Shown here in pieces: positions 54,764-63,833 of a stretch of 64,000 nt of DNA. Position numbers and translations under genes: made by a program. Origin of the DNA: Lentibacillus jeotgali (GTDB lineage: Bacteria; Bacillota; Bacilli; Bacillales; Amphibacillaceae); the NCBI RefSeq assembly GCF_000224785.1, contig NZ_AGAV01000014.1:62001-126000 (forward strand). Reading direction: 5' to 3'. The notes under the pieces were generated by a model. The model did not search any database. It worked only from the letters and a program-made list of their open reading frames with translations, and was not told the DNA's origin. Numbering within the stretch: the first letter of the stretch is position 1; every line of letters begins with the position of its first letter.

Positions 54764-55651
54764 GTTTGGCCAATATTTTAGAAATTCGTCCGCCCGTTCT
54801 TTTCCAGTGCGAATCAGCTGTCCCCTGGTGGCGCGGGTCAATTCAAAATCTGTTGTATCAACATGGTCCACCGGGATAAAAACAATGTTATTCTTTTCGG
54901 ATGTGGAAACGTAACGGTCATCATGCGCATTCAGCATCGTGGAGAACAGCGCCTGAAACATAATTATTGCATTATTGATGTCGCGCGGTTTTTCCTGCGC
55001 CGGATGTCCGCTTAATTTCATTCCGAGCACCGGGCGTTTGCTTCGATTGTTTTCGTCTTTGAAAACCCATAATGGAAAGTTGCTTAACAAACCACCATCA
55101 ACTATCAGACTTTGCCCGTTCCCTTTGCCGGGAAGTTTTTTTGGCATAAAAAAGTACGGGAATCCTGCACTCATCCGTACAGCCTTTGCTATCGGAAAAT
55201 AATTCGGGTTTATACCGTACACCCGTTCCAGATCATCAGGAATAACAACAAGTTTGCCTAGGGATATATCACTAACTATCACTTTTAAATAACCGGGTTT
55301 AAGATCATAAAAGGTGTGTATTTTTTTTCGTGCCAATTGTTTGTGAATCCATTTTTCAAGTTTATTACCTTTATAAAGACCAAGCTGAAAATAAAGAATC
55401 ACCCATTTGGAAAATGGAATGAATGTCGTCCACTTCGGAGGATCCATCAGTTTTTTGGTATCCAGTTCCTGTATCATTTCATCCATCTCGTGAAACCGAT
55501 ATCCCGATGCAAGAAGTGCTGCGATGATTGCACCTGCGGATGATCCCGCTACCCTCTCAAACGTATGGTTATGGTCGTGGACTTGCTCTAACGCTCCAAG
55601 AAATGCATACGCTTTGACACCGCCGCCTGAAAATACGCCATCAATTTTCAT
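54761..55651 (-). CDS. yqhO: Patatin-like phospholipase (YqhO)
   Basis: 296 residues from ATG 55651 (RBS GAGAGG). Patatin fold: oxyanion-hole GVFSGGGVKAYAFLGAL, nucleophile elbow VAGSSAGAIIAALL, and the catalytic Asp in SLIVDGGLLSNFPLWV. Predicted lipid acyl hydrolase acting at the membrane. In the B. subtilis neighbourhood of mntR. Confidence 0.9.
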   Translation of the reverse strand: MKIDGVFSGGGVKAYAFLGALEQVHDHNHTFERVAGSSAGAIIAALLASGYRFHEMDEMIQELDTKKLMDPPKWTTFIPFSKWVILYFQLGLYKGNKLEKWIHKQLARKKIHTFYDLKPGYLKVIVSDISLGKLVVIPDDLERVYGINPNYFPIAKAVRMSAGFPYFFMPKKLPGKGNGQSLIVDGGLLSNFPLWVFKDENNRSKRPVLGMKLSGHPAQEKPRDINNAIIMFQALFSTMLNAHDDRYVSTSEKNNIVFIPVDHVDTTDFELTRATRGQLIRTGKERADEFLKYWPN

Positions 55652-55797
55652 CTGACCTCTCCCCATTGTCATCGCCTGTTTTGCTCTCGGTCAGCTCTTT
55701 TTTACCTGACGATCCCGGGTTTCTCCTGTCGCAAATTATGACCCGCTTTATATATATGTAAGTGCAGACAAGCAGAAATAGAACTCAAATTTTGCGG

Positions 55798-56217
55798 CTA
55801 TTCTTCACTTGTCTGGATAATAGTTTGCAATTCGCTGACGCGTTTCTTATCAGCTTTGAAATATTGAACGAGGTCGCCGATCCTGTCAATAGAATTCCAA
55901 CTGAGATGATGTTCGATCCCCTCCACATCTTCATAAATCTTATCACTATCAACCCCAATAATTCCCAGAAACTCTTCCAGTAATTCATGACGATAAACAA
56001 GCCGTTCACCGAGTTTTTCACCTTTTGAGGTCAATATGAATCCCCGATATTTTTCATAGTTAAGATAGCCATCCTTATCCAGCTTTTGGACCATTTTCGT
56101 GACAGATGATGGATGGACCAACAAGGCTTCTGCTATATCTGATACGCGGGCATAACCCTTTGATTCCATTAAATTGTGAATTTGTTCAATGTAGTCCTCC
56201 ATACTTGGGGTGGGCAT
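55798..56217 (-). CDS. mntR: Manganese transport regulator MntR
   Basis: 139 residues from ATG 56217 ([20 protein letters not shown]); an upstream in-frame ATG at 56229 lacks an RBS. DtxR-family winged helix [20 protein letters not shown] and metal-binding and dimer domain with [19 protein letters not shown] and [20 protein letters not shown]. Represses Mn2+ importers. Very similar to the B. subtilis protein. Confidence 0.95.
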   Translation of the reverse strand: MPTPSMEDYIEQIHNLMESKGYARVSDIAEALLVHPSSVTKMVQKLDKDGYLNYEKYRGFILTSKGEKLGERLVYRHELLEEFLGIIGVDSDKIYEDVEGIEHHLSWNSIDRIGDLVQYFKADKKRVSELQTIIQTSEE

Positions 56218-56406
56218 CAAATCACTCATTTCATTGGAATAATTTTTTAGTTAGTGCAAAATTGTTTCTCTTCAAATGATACAGGAAATCGGCTGATGAG
56301 ACAAGCTTCATGCCAACAATGAGTGAGTCAAGTTTTTGCGGGAACTTTCTCTCGACCTTTGTATTTTTCTTTTGTTATAGCTGTAAAGATGATTTTTATC
56401 TCACCC

Positions 56407-56522
56407 GCGGCCCGGATACACTTCGCTTTCCGCGGGCGGCTGATGAGCCTCCTCGTGCTAACGCACTGCGGGGTCTCACCGAGGCCTCTCCTCCCGCAGG
56501 AGTCTACGTGTATCCGGGCCGC
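56407..56522. repeat. Dispersed palindromic repeat, copy 3
   Basis: 116 bp with 15-bp outer arms GCGGCCCGGATACAC / GTGTATCCGGGCCGC. Interior CTTCGCTTTCCGCGGGCGG, GATGAGCCTCCTCGTG, GCACTGCGGGGTCTCACCG and GCAGGAGTCTACG match copy 1. It is the best preserved of the three copies. It lies in the 400-bp gene-free gap between mntR and the ISLre2 transposase gene. Confidence 0.88.
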
Positions 56523-56622
56523 TTAGCGTATAAACCACATTTTTTGCCTCTAACATGTCGTTCCAAACAGCTTTTTAAACGGATACGACTCCTTGTCGGA
56601 TTCCGAGCTCCATATCCGGTTT

Positions 56623-58011
56623 TTATGTGGACTGAAACCCAGCCAATCCACGCAAAGCCTGTGCTGTATAGCTGCTCGGCTCTTTACCCCACAGTACAGG
56701 CATGCTACCCATAATAGCTCCCACAGACTGTCTTGTCTTTTGTTTCAGTAATCGTTTGAGTGAAACCTTTCCTTCCTGGAAACTGTCGTCCTGATGATCA
56801 CTTGGTGATGTTAAATCAAGTGCCTCTCCCAACGTTCCATCAAACCTGTGAATAATAGCTCTTGTCATAGCGTCAAGGCCGTTCACAGACCAGCTGTAAC
56901 CCATTTTTTTCAGCCGCCTGGAAAAGAAGTTCATGTTGGATTCAGCGGAACCCATAGGGCGCATCCAAGCCGTCTCTACACCCTTTTCCTGCAGCCTTTC
57001 ACGGTAATCCCTGATGGCTTCCTGATTATCTAAAATAAACGTGCGCAGCGCGGCAATGTCATCTTTCTTATCCTCGTCCATTTCCGCTTTCTCCGCCTCA
57101 GCAACAGCTGCCGATAAACCTGCCGGTTCATAATCGTCTGCAGCCAAATATGCCTTTCGCCTCTCTTGTTTGGAGCGATTACCTAAAGCGGCCTTGATCC
57201 ACTTTTTCAGGTGATAATGATCATAGTTATAGATGGCCTGCGGAAAGTAGGCAAGACCTTCACGTATCCATGGCGCACCGTCCCCATTGATGATCACAGG
57301 GGTATCATCGTTAAGGTCATACTGCTCGTACAGCTGCCGGCTGAACGTTTCCCAAAAGAACTCGCCATTTTCCAGGGTATGATAATAGGTTTTATTCACC
57401 AGCTCGAAATCCTTACTTCCGGGATGACGTTTCTCCCAGCCTTCATGGGCAATGCCTACTTTCACCTCGCGTCGTTCTTTTTGATGGTTTTGAAGTGGTG
57501 TATAAATGCCATCAACCTCCAAAAATAGAGCGTCCACTTTCTTACGTTTTTCCTCGTCTACTCCGTGATCAACGTCCTGAACGTGTAAGGCCTTCTGACG
57601 AATTTGTTCATGGCTCATGGCCTGATACCCCAATAATTGTTGCAGCCGATCACGCGCGTCCCGGTAAGATGGACCTCGCACTGCCCAATCTACGGCCAAT
57701 TCAGCCAGATAAGGGCTGAGCGAATCACTCCCCTGAAATTGGAGATATTGATCCAACAACGCCACACGTTCACCTTTTTCCCTGTCAGTGTATTTTCGCC
57801 TTTCCACCGTTACCGGTCCAAACACGGTATCAATGGTGGCAGGTTGTTTTTCCTTATACTTATAACGCTGATGATCCCGGCTCTCCATCAGCCAGGTATC
57901 TATATCCTCCAAAAACTTTAAAAGTATATCATGAAAATAACCCTGTAGCTGTTGAAACAGCGATTTTTCTATGGCTTTTAAATTGGTCGTATTATTGGTA
58001 TCATTATACAT
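56623..58011 (-). CDS. ISLre2 family transposase
   Basis: 462 residues. The family signature is clear: RYKYKEKQPATIDTVFGPV, TVERRKYTDREKG, ALLDQYLQFQGSDSLSPYLA, DGAPWIREGLAYFPQAIYNY followed by DHYHLKKWIK. The C-terminal ETAWMRPMGSAESNMNFFSR precedes a MGYSWSVNGLDAM block. It is intact. The ends of the IS could not be placed; they should lie in 56525-56620 and 58012-58190. It separates mntR from nrdJ. Confidence 0.92.
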   Translation of the reverse strand: MYNDTNNTTNLKAIEKSLFQQLQGYFHDILLKFLEDIDTWLMESRDHQRYKYKEKQPATIDTVFGPVTVERRKYTDREKGERVALLDQYLQFQGSDSLSPYLAELAVDWAVRGPSYRDARDRLQQLLGYQAMSHEQIRQKALHVQDVDHGVDEEKRKKVDALFLEVDGIYTPLQNHQKERREVKVGIAHEGWEKRHPGSKDFELVNKTYYHTLENGEFFWETFSRQLYEQYDLNDDTPVIINGDGAPWIREGLAYFPQAIYNYDHYHLKKWIKAALGNRSKQERRKAYLAADDYEPAGLSAAVAEAEKAEMDEDKKDDIAALRTFILDNQEAIRDYRERLQEKGVETAWMRPMGSAESNMNFFSRRLKKMGYSWSVNGLDAMTRAIIHRFDGTLGEALDLTSPSDHQDDSFQEGKVSLKRLLKQKTRQSVGAIMGSMPVLWGKEPSSYTAQALRGLAGFQST

Positions 58012-58318
58012 AGGAACTCCACCTTTTGTTTGATTTTAGGCAAATCTATTCTATCAAAGGTGAGAGTTCCTTTGTTTTGTCATGCAAAGGAAAGACCAGA
58101 ATTTCTGACATAAGGGATTCTGCCAGCAGAACCCCCATGTCAGAATATTACAAACCCTATATCCTTCCCGTAAACATTTTACTCATACGCCAACAATAAA
58201 AGGAACCGGCGATTACCGGCTCCTCCTTCTCATATCTGCACTATCCAGCATTTAACGCGCAATTTTCGTTCATCTAATAATCAGCGGAATAAAGCACCCT
58301 GATGATTGGATATTTTCT
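58012..58318. other. Intergenic stretch: IS right flank and nrdJ terminator
   Basis: Holds the promoter and RBS side of the ISLre2 gene and a short dyad CTGACATAAG / CCATGTCAGA (58106, 58134). At 58198-58223 is the nrdJ terminator (minus strand GAGCCGGTAATCGCCGGTTCC then TTTTATT). No ORF. Confidence 0.6.
58198..58223 (-). terminator. Terminator of nrdJ
   Basis: Minus strand GGAGCCGGTAATCGCCGGTTCC hairpin with a TTTTATTG tail, about 95 bp after the nrdJ stop. Confidence 0.75.
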
Positions 58319-59437
58319 TTACAAACCACACTTAAGCTGGGCGCCGCAGCTTGTACATGTGTTGCATCCGCCGATATCCTCAATACTTCCGTTTCGGCAG
58401 ACAGGACATGTATCCCCAACTTCCGACCCAATAGAAACGTTGGTTTTATCCAATTCTTGAACAGTATCCATCAGAACCACTTTCGGCTTTTCATCCTCAA
58501 AAAGCTCAGTTTGTTCAGTAAAGGCATTTTCTTCCGCTTTCAGCGTTAACACTTGTGTGTCACGGCTTCCATCAACATAGACAGTTCCGCCTTTTGCACC
58601 GCCATTATACAATCTGCGGTAGACACTCTCTACCTGATCAACTGTATAACCTCTAGGTGCGTTAACCGTTTTGGAGATAGAACTGTCCACCCAGCCCTGG
58701 ATGACACACTGTGCATCGGCATGTTCTTCAGGTGTCAGATCCATAGCCGATACAAACCATTCCGGAAGATTTTCCGAATCCTGCTCAGCATGATTATTCA
58801 AATATTCCTGTACAATATCTGCATTGACTTCTATAAACTTACCTAATCTTCCGCTTCTGAAGTAAGAGAAAGAAAAGTAAGGTTCCAATCCTGTGCTGAC
58901 GCCAGCCATTGTTCCTGTGGATCCAGTTGGCGCAACGGTTAACAAATGTGAGTTACGAATACCGTACTCAAGTATATTTTCTTTAATATCATCAGGCATT
59001 TTCTGCATATAACCGGTGTTTATGAATGATTCCCGCAGACTTTTTGTTTCATCATCGGTCTCTCCGACCAAGAACGGGAAACTTCCCTTCTCTTTTGCAA
59101 GTTCAATTGATTCACGGTATGCGGTCGTTGCAATTGTTTCAAAAATATTGTCAGCAAGTGTATTGCCTTCTGCCGACCCATACTTTGTTTCGCAGTAAAT
59201 CAACAAATCGTGAAGCCCCATGACGCCAAGACCGACACGGCGTTCACCAAGTGCTTGTTTTTTATTTTCTTCAAGGAAGTATGGTGTTGCGTCAATGACA
59301 TTATCCTGCATGCGTACTCCCGTTTTTACAGTTTGCTTCAGTTTATCGTAATCAACGGATTTCGTATTCTTATCGGCCATCTGAGCTAAATTGACAGCTG
59401 CAAGATTGCAGACAGAATAAGGTGCAAGTGGTTGTTC
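58319..59437 (-). CDS. nrdJ: Class II ribonucleotide reductase, exon 3 (C-terminal part)
   Basis: The exon supplies the last 372 residues after splicing of intron 2. It begins EQPLAPYSVCNLAAVNLAQM, so the radical-site motif NPCGEQPL is split exactly between exons 2 and 3. It contains NSHLLTVAPTGSTGTMAGVS and VDSSISKTVNAPRGYTVDQV. It ends in a cysteine-rich tail (CPVCRNGSIEDIGGCNTCTS, CGAQLKCGL) typical of adenosylcobalamin-dependent NrdJ. The reading frame continues in phase 0 from exon 2. A start inside the intron gives an open frame MEQPL..., but that is not a genuine gene start. Confidence 0.92.
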   Translation of the reverse strand, partial: EQPLAPYSVCNLAAVNLAQMADKNTKSVDYDKLKQTVKTGVRMQDNVIDATPYFLEENKKQALGERRVGLGVMGLHDLLIYCETKYGSAEGNTLADNIFETIATTAYRESIELAKEKGSFPFLVGETDDETKSLRESFINTGYMQKMPDDIKENILEYGIRNSHLLTVAPTGSTGTMAGVSTGLEPYFSFSYFRSGRLGKFIEVNADIVQEYLNNHAEQDSENLPEWFVSAMDLTPEEHADAQCVIQGWVDSSISKTVNAPRGYTVDQVESVYRRLYNGGAKGGTVYVDGSRDTQVLTLKAEENAFTEQTELFEDEKPKVVLMDTVQELDKTNVSIGSEVGDTCPVCRNGSIEDIGGCNTCTSCGAQLKCGL

Positions 59438-59695
59438 CAATTTTGTTATATCCCAGGCTCTTTATCCTGAACTTCTCCATTTTTCAACGGAGTATCGGAC
59501 TATATCTTTACTTCGTTTATAATACCGAAGTATCGGACGCTCGTGGTCATTTCATCACTGTTCTAATGGTATATGACTAGTCTCTGAACCTTCTAACCAT
59601 CCCTAGTTAGCTTGGCTGCTGATTGGCATAGGTTTAACCCCTTAGCTTCCCAGCAATTCATCCGATTTTTAACGTGAGGCAAACTATGCCACTTT
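59438..59695 (-). ncRNA. Group I intron 2 in nrdJ (258 nt, no ORF)
   Basis: The upstream exon ends in ...TGTGGT and the intron ends in ...AAAATTG with the terminal G expected of group I introns. Removing it joins NPCG to EQPL in frame. Core elements are visible on the minus strand: GAATTGCTGGGAA (P3/P4 side), CCAATCAGCAGCCAAGCT, AGAAGGTTCAGAGACTAG (P7 left strand) and AAGATATAGTCC (P7 right strand). Small and without a homing endonuclease. Confidence 0.9.
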
Positions 59696-60340
59696 ACCAC
59701 ACGGGTTTGTTGCAACGACCTGATCGCCATAAGCCTGCGCGTTTGTCATTTCATTGGCATTATCGATGAAGAAAATGCCTGGTTCTGCCGAATACGTTGC
59801 GCAAATGTTGATCAGGTTCCATAATTCTTTTGCCTTAATCCGGCGATAAACACGAATACCGTAACCCATTTCTTCCCATTTGCGGACATCGCCGACTTCA
59901 TGCCACTGCTCATTGTATGCCTTCATTTCTTCTTCTGAGTAATTCTCAACATCAGGAAAACGAAGTTCATACGCTTTATCATTTTCCACAGCTTCCATGA
60001 AATCTTTTGTGATGCAGACTGAAATATTGGCGCCGGTTAAGAACTCTGGATTATGAACATCGTATGTTCCACCGGTAACCAGTTTTTGTTCTGCTTCATG
60101 AATGGCAGCATGCGTGAAACCACCTTGTCCCGGCATTGACCGGTAATTGACAATACCTTGATAAAGATCGGATTCAGTTTCAGTTAATGGTGTAAATTTC
60201 AACTTTTCCTGTGCCAGCGTTTTAATCTGCTCGTCCTCGGTGTTTTCAATTAAATACCGCAAAATTCTCGGATTCTGCATTTTTGAAATGATAAATTCAA
60301 TGATATCCGGGTGAGAATCGACTAACATGATCATTTGAGC
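59696..60340 (-). CDS. nrdJ: Class II ribonucleotide reductase, exon 2 (middle part)
   Basis: 215 codons, from AQMIMLVDSHPDIIEFIISK to DQVVATNPCG. Forms the middle of the ten-stranded alpha/beta barrel with GGFTHAAIHEAEQK, TGANISVCITKDFMEAVEND and INICATYSAEPGIFFIDNAN. Both borders are between codons. An open frame of similar length with an apparent ATG in the flanking intron is only the result of read-in from intron 1. Confidence 0.92.
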
Positions 60341-60814
60341 CAAATCGTTACGTTGATACGTTACATCAACTCTCCAAATCACTCTGGAGTTCAGACCATA
60401 TCTTACACATTTCTCAAAATGTGTCCCCGCGCTTCGAAATCACTTGATTTCTACTCTACTCGCTTACGTATTAAACGCGCTTTTGATGGCCGTTGAACCT
60501 TCTTCCCTACGAAGCTTGGCTGCTGATTGTCTTTGTCCACTTGCTGTTTTTTCGCATGTCACGCTTACCGTTTCCGGTTACGTTGTAGCCAGCAAGTCAT
60601 ATATGATGCATTTAACATTATCAAAATTATTATTTATGTCATCTATGAGATATTTTGTAACCACAAATTGCGCATTGTTGTGGTTTCTTAGCATCATATA
60701 ATTTCACGATTTTTTTCACCTCTTTTTTAATATTTCAATAGGTGATTGCCACGTGAAATTTAAAGAGTTCCCAGCAATTCACGGGGTTTCTTTATAGACG
60801 AGGCACTTATGTTT
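60341..60814 (-). ncRNA. Group I intron 1 in nrdJ (474 nt, with endonuclease remnant)
   Basis: The upstream exon ends ...CGTGGT and the intron ends ...AACGATTTG before GCTCAAATG. Joining gives GGSRRG-AQMIML, the conserved NrdJ sequence. Core elements match intron 2: GAATTGCTGGGAACTC near its 5' end, GACAATCAGCAGCCAAGCTT, AGAAGGTTCAACGGCC (P7 left) and AAGATATGGTC (P7 right). It includes a 23-codon fragment with a zinc knuckle (60639-60707). Confidence 0.9.
60639..60707 (-). pseudogene. Remnant of an intron-encoded homing endonuclease
   Basis: Begins GTG 60707 with AGAGGTG 9 bp upstream and reads MKLYDAKKPQQCAICGYKIS then HR-stop. The CAICGYKISH knuckle and the position inside intron 1 are those of HNH-type intron endonucleases, but only 22 residues survive before a stop. 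The real enzyme would be over 150 residues, so most of the gene is deleted. Confidence 0.55.
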
Positions 60815-61609
60815 ACCACGTCTTGATCCACCTTGCTCTACAAGATGAGTCAGTTTGGCGATATCATCCAGCCAGGAAACAGATCCGGATGATTTTCCGT
60901 TTACACCTCTTGCAAGTGCATTTCTCGGCCTGAGTGTCGATCCGTTTGTACCGACACCGCCGCCACGCGACATAATCTCCATCACCTGTTTGCGATGATC
61001 TGAAATGCCTTCCCTTGAATCTTTAATATATGGCATAACGTAGCAGTTGAAATATGTCACATCAGTGTTTGCACCTGCCCCGTAGAGTACGCGGCCAGCC
61101 GGAATAAAGTTCATTCTGCTTAGTTCTTGGTTGAATTTTTCATACCATTCATTCTGTTGTTCTTGTGTTGCCTCTACATTCGCCAACCCTGTAGCATTCC
61201 GTTTGGCTATCTGTTCATAATAAACTTCCAGCGGTTTATCGATCACACTGAGTGAGCGTCTTATAATCCCCGTGGAAGCTTCCTCTTCATCATCAAGAAC
61301 CGAAACAAAATCCGAATTAACTTCAATCATCGCTTCATTATTATTCCAGTCAATGGACTTGACAAAGCCAAGTCCGCGCGCAGGAAACTTTGGATCGGCC
61401 TTAACGGTCAACACAACAAAGTCTCCTGCTTTTAATGTCGTCTTTGACGTATCCTTGAATGCATACCGATCGAGCATAACAAGTCGTGATACGCCTTTAT
61501 GCGTCAATGTCATATCATCTGTAACCGGATGTACTTGCGGAAACAGTTTAATATCTTCATTCAATGCTTGTACATCAATACCAAGCCGTTTTTCAACAGC
61601 AGTCGACAT
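60815..61609 (-). CDS. nrdJ: Class II ribonucleotide reductase, exon 1 (N-terminal part)
   Basis: 265 codons from ATG 61609 (MSTAVEKRLGIDVQALNEDI; RBS AAAGGAAGTG) to GGSRRG. Includes the allosteric and substrate-binding N-terminal region with MNFIPAGRVLYGAGANTDVT, NCYVMPYIKD and IMSRGGGVGTNGSTLRPRNA. The three exons total 852 residues, as expected for adenosylcobalamin-dependent RNR, which reduces ribonucleotides with or without oxygen. No small subunit gene is adjacent, fitting class II. Expression is likely repressed by NrdR via boxes upstream. Confidence 0.93.
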
Positions 61610-61670
61610 TCCGGATTCACTTCCTTTCATAAATGTGCTATTATAAACATACCACATTTTAAAAGAATAA

Positions 61671-61717
61671 AACAATATATAGTACATAAATTTTAAAAAC
61701 AATACAATATATGGTAA
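61671..61717 (-). promoter_or_regulatory. Tandem NrdR boxes upstream of nrdJ
   Basis: Two similar 16-mers on the minus strand, TACCATATATTGTATT (61702-61717) and GTACTATATATTGTTT (61671-61686), have centres exactly 32 bp (three helical turns) apart, the usual spacing of paired NrdR boxes. They lie 62-108 bp upstream of the nrdJ start, just above the likely -10 element TATAAT. The remainder of the 347-bp gap holds the divergent yqhL promoter. Confidence 0.65.
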
Positions 61718-61890
61718 AAAGAACGGATGATCAACCATTTGTCAATCACGGTAAAGCACAAAAATATCAAGAAAAATAAAGTAAAATCAAGATAACTGCT
61801 ATAAATACAGCATTTTTAACCTTTTTCATCTTTGTTTTCGACACAAAAAAACTTTGTCTGACCCCCGTGTCTTCCATCAAGAAAAATACT

Positions 61891-61919
61891 TTGAAAAATA
61901 GTATGGTACGCCATATAAT
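61891..61919 (+). promoter_or_regulatory. Sigma-A promoter of yqhL
   Basis: TTGAAA and TATAAT with exactly 17 bp between, 38 bp upstream of the yqhL start. Strong consensus match. Confidence 0.75.
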
Positions 61920-61956
61920 AGAGAATGGAAAGAATTAGATTGACGGGGGATTCATA

Positions 61957-62328
61957 ATGGAATTTTTAATCATAATTGTTGTAGCCCTTTTGGCAGTAGG
62001 CATGTTCCGGTATTTCAGACAAAGAAACTTTTTGAAAACATTAACAGAAGAGCAGTTCCGTCAGGGATATCGAAAAGCACAATTGATTGATGTACGTGAA
62101 CCGAATGAATTTGATAAAGGACATATTCTTGGTGCACGGAATATTCCGCTGACACAAATGAAACAGCGGCTTGTGGAACTGAGAAAAGATAAACCAGTCT
62201 ACCTGTACTGCCAGGGTAGTTCAAGGTCAGCAAGGGCTGCTCAGCTGCTCCATAAAAAAGGTTATGAAGATATCAGCCAGCTCAAAGGCGGCTTTAAAAA
62301 ATGGACCGGAAAGGTAAAAACTAAATAA
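61957..62328 (+). CDS. yqhL: Rhodanese-like domain protein YqhL
   Basis: 123 residues. N-terminal membrane helix (EFLIIIVVALLAVGMFRYF) followed by one rhodanese domain (about 35-120) with LIDVREPNEFDKGHILGARN and the active cysteine in YLYCQGSSRSARAAQLL. Likely a membrane-tethered sulfurtransferase. Matches yqhL position between the gcv genes and mntR. Confidence 0.93.
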   Translation: MEFLIIIVVALLAVGMFRYFRQRNFLKTLTEEQFRQGYRKAQLIDVREPNEFDKGHILGARNIPLTQMKQRLVELRKDKPVYLYCQGSSRSARAAQLLHKKGYEDISQLKGGFKKWTGKVKTK

Positions 62329-62344
62329 ATCTGCTTATTGTAAA

Positions 62345-62376
62345 TAAAATGGACGGGTAGCCCCGTCCATTTTATT
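62345..62376. terminator. Bidirectional terminator between yqhL and gcvPB
   Basis: AAAATGGACGGG-TAG-CCCCGTCCATTTTATTT: near-perfect 12-bp stem with A/T tails for both directions. Confidence 0.88.
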
Positions 62377-63833
62377 TATTTCTGATAACGCAATATTGGT
62401 TTCCGTGCAGCTGTTGTTTCATCCATACGTTTTACCACCGTATTATGCGGCGCTTCCTGAACCAATTCAGGCTCACTTTTCGCCTCTTCGGAAATTTGCA
62501 GCATCGCATCAATGAAACCATCCAGTGTTTCTTTTGATTCGGTTTCAGTTGGTTCGGTCATCATGGCCTCTTCTACATTCAATGGAAAATAAATCGTCGG
62601 CGGATGATAACCATAATCAAGAAGTCGTTTCGCTATATCCAATGTGCGGACACCCAGCTGTTTCTGTTTTTTACCGGATAAAACAAATTCATGCTTGCAA
62701 TGCTGCTGATATGGCAAAGAATATTCTTGTTCCAGCCTGCGCATCAGATAATTTGCATTCAAAACAGCATATTCACTTACCTTTTTAAGCCCCTCTGCAC
62801 CCATCGTCCGGATGTACGTATAGGCACGTAAATAAATACCGAAGTTTCCGTAGTATGGTTTAATCCGGCCGATGGAAGCAGGTCGATCATAGTCAAATAT
62901 GAATTGGTCATCCTGTTTAGTCAGCACTGGTTTTGGCAGATAGGACGCGAACTCCTCAGTTACACCAACCGGCCCTGATCCTGGCCCACCACCGCCATGC
63001 GGTCCGGTGAATGTCTTGTGTAAATTTAAATGAACAACGTCAAATCCCATGTCCCCAGGCCGGGCATAGCCCATGATTGCATTCAGATTTGCCCCGTCAT
63101 AGTAAAGCTTTCCACCTTCACCGTGAACAATTTCTGCCATTTCCATGATTTCAGTTTCAAATAACCCCAGTGTATTTGGGTTTGTCAGCATTAATGCGGC
63201 TGTCTCCTGGTTAACGACACGCTTTAAATCCTCGAGATCCACTAAGCCGTTATCATTTGTTTTAACCGTAACCGCATCAAAGCCGGCGACCGAGACTGAT
63301 GCCGGGTTTGTACCATGGGCAGAATCAGGAACAATAACTCTCGTCCGGTCATAGTCCCCGTTTGCCTCATGAAAGGCACGGATCATCATCAGTCCGCTCC
63401 ACTCACCCTGTGCACCGGCTGCTGACTGCAGTGAAAAGTCATGCATACCGGTTATTTCACTTAGAGAGGTTTGCAAATCATACATTATTTCCATGGCGCC
63501 CTGTACCGTTTTCGGATCCTGATGCGGATGAATATGACTGAAACCGGCAAGTTTTGCTACATCTTCATTTATTTTCGGATTATACTTCATCGTGCATGAC
63601 CCAAGCGGATAGAATCCTGAATCCACACCGTAATTACGTCTTGATAAAGCTGTGTAATGACGCATAATATCAAGTTCACTCACTTCCGGCAGATCAGGTG
63701 CCTCGGAACGAACATAAGAATCCTCAAATTCACTGGCCAGGTCTATTTCCGGAACATCCAACTCCGGCAGACTGTAACTTGTTCGCCCCTTTTTCCCACG
63801 TTCGAAAATTAACGGAAAATCTGTATTAACCAT
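62376..63833 (-). CDS. gcvPB: Glycine dehydrogenase (decarboxylating) subunit 2
   Basis: 485 residues from ATG 63833 ([30 protein letters not shown]); the longer open frame upstream overlaps gcvPA. PLP-binding lysine in [20 protein letters not shown], and [21 protein letters not shown]-protein subunit of the glycine cleavage system. Overlaps the gcvPA stop by 8 bp (ATGGTTAA). Confidence 0.96.
   Translation of the reverse strand: MVNTDFPLIFERGKKGRTSYSLPELDVPEIDLASEFEDSYVRSEAPDLPEVSELDIMRHYTALSRRNYGVDSGFYPLGSCTMKYNPKINEDVAKLAGFSHIHPHQDPKTVQGAMEIMYDLQTSLSEITGMHDFSLQSAAGAQGEWSGLMMIRAFHEANGDYDRTRVIVPDSAHGTNPASVSVAGFDAVTVKTNDNGLVDLEDLKRVVNQETAALMLTNPNTLGLFETEIMEMAEIVHGEGGKLYYDGANLNAIMGYARPGDMGFDVVHLNLHKTFTGPHGGGGPGSGPVGVTEEFASYLPKPVLTKQDDQFIFDYDRPASIGRIKPYYGNFGIYLRAYTYIRTMGAEGLKKVSEYAVLNANYLMRRLEQEYSLPYQQHCKHEFVLSGKKQKQLGVRTLDIAKRLLDYGYHPPTIYFPLNVEEAMMTEPTETESKETLDGFIDAMLQISEEAKSEPELVQEAPHNTVVKRMDETTAARKPILRYQK

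Noticed and set aside
60444-60701. 85-residue plus-strand ORF inside nrdJ intron 1
   Set aside because: No RBS, lies antisense to the intron core and the endonuclease remnant, and has no family-like sequence.
58319-61738. Three separate ribonucleotide reductase genes or a frameshifted pseudogene
   Set aside because: The three frames join exactly in phase 0 when two segments with group I core words and correct borders (exon ending in T, intron ending in G) are removed, restoring the SRRGAQM and NPCGEQPL motifs.
61610-61956. Cobalamin riboswitch upstream of the B12-dependent nrdJ
   Set aside because: No B12-box-like sequence and the A/T-rich leader is too short and unstructured; NrdR boxes explain the region better.
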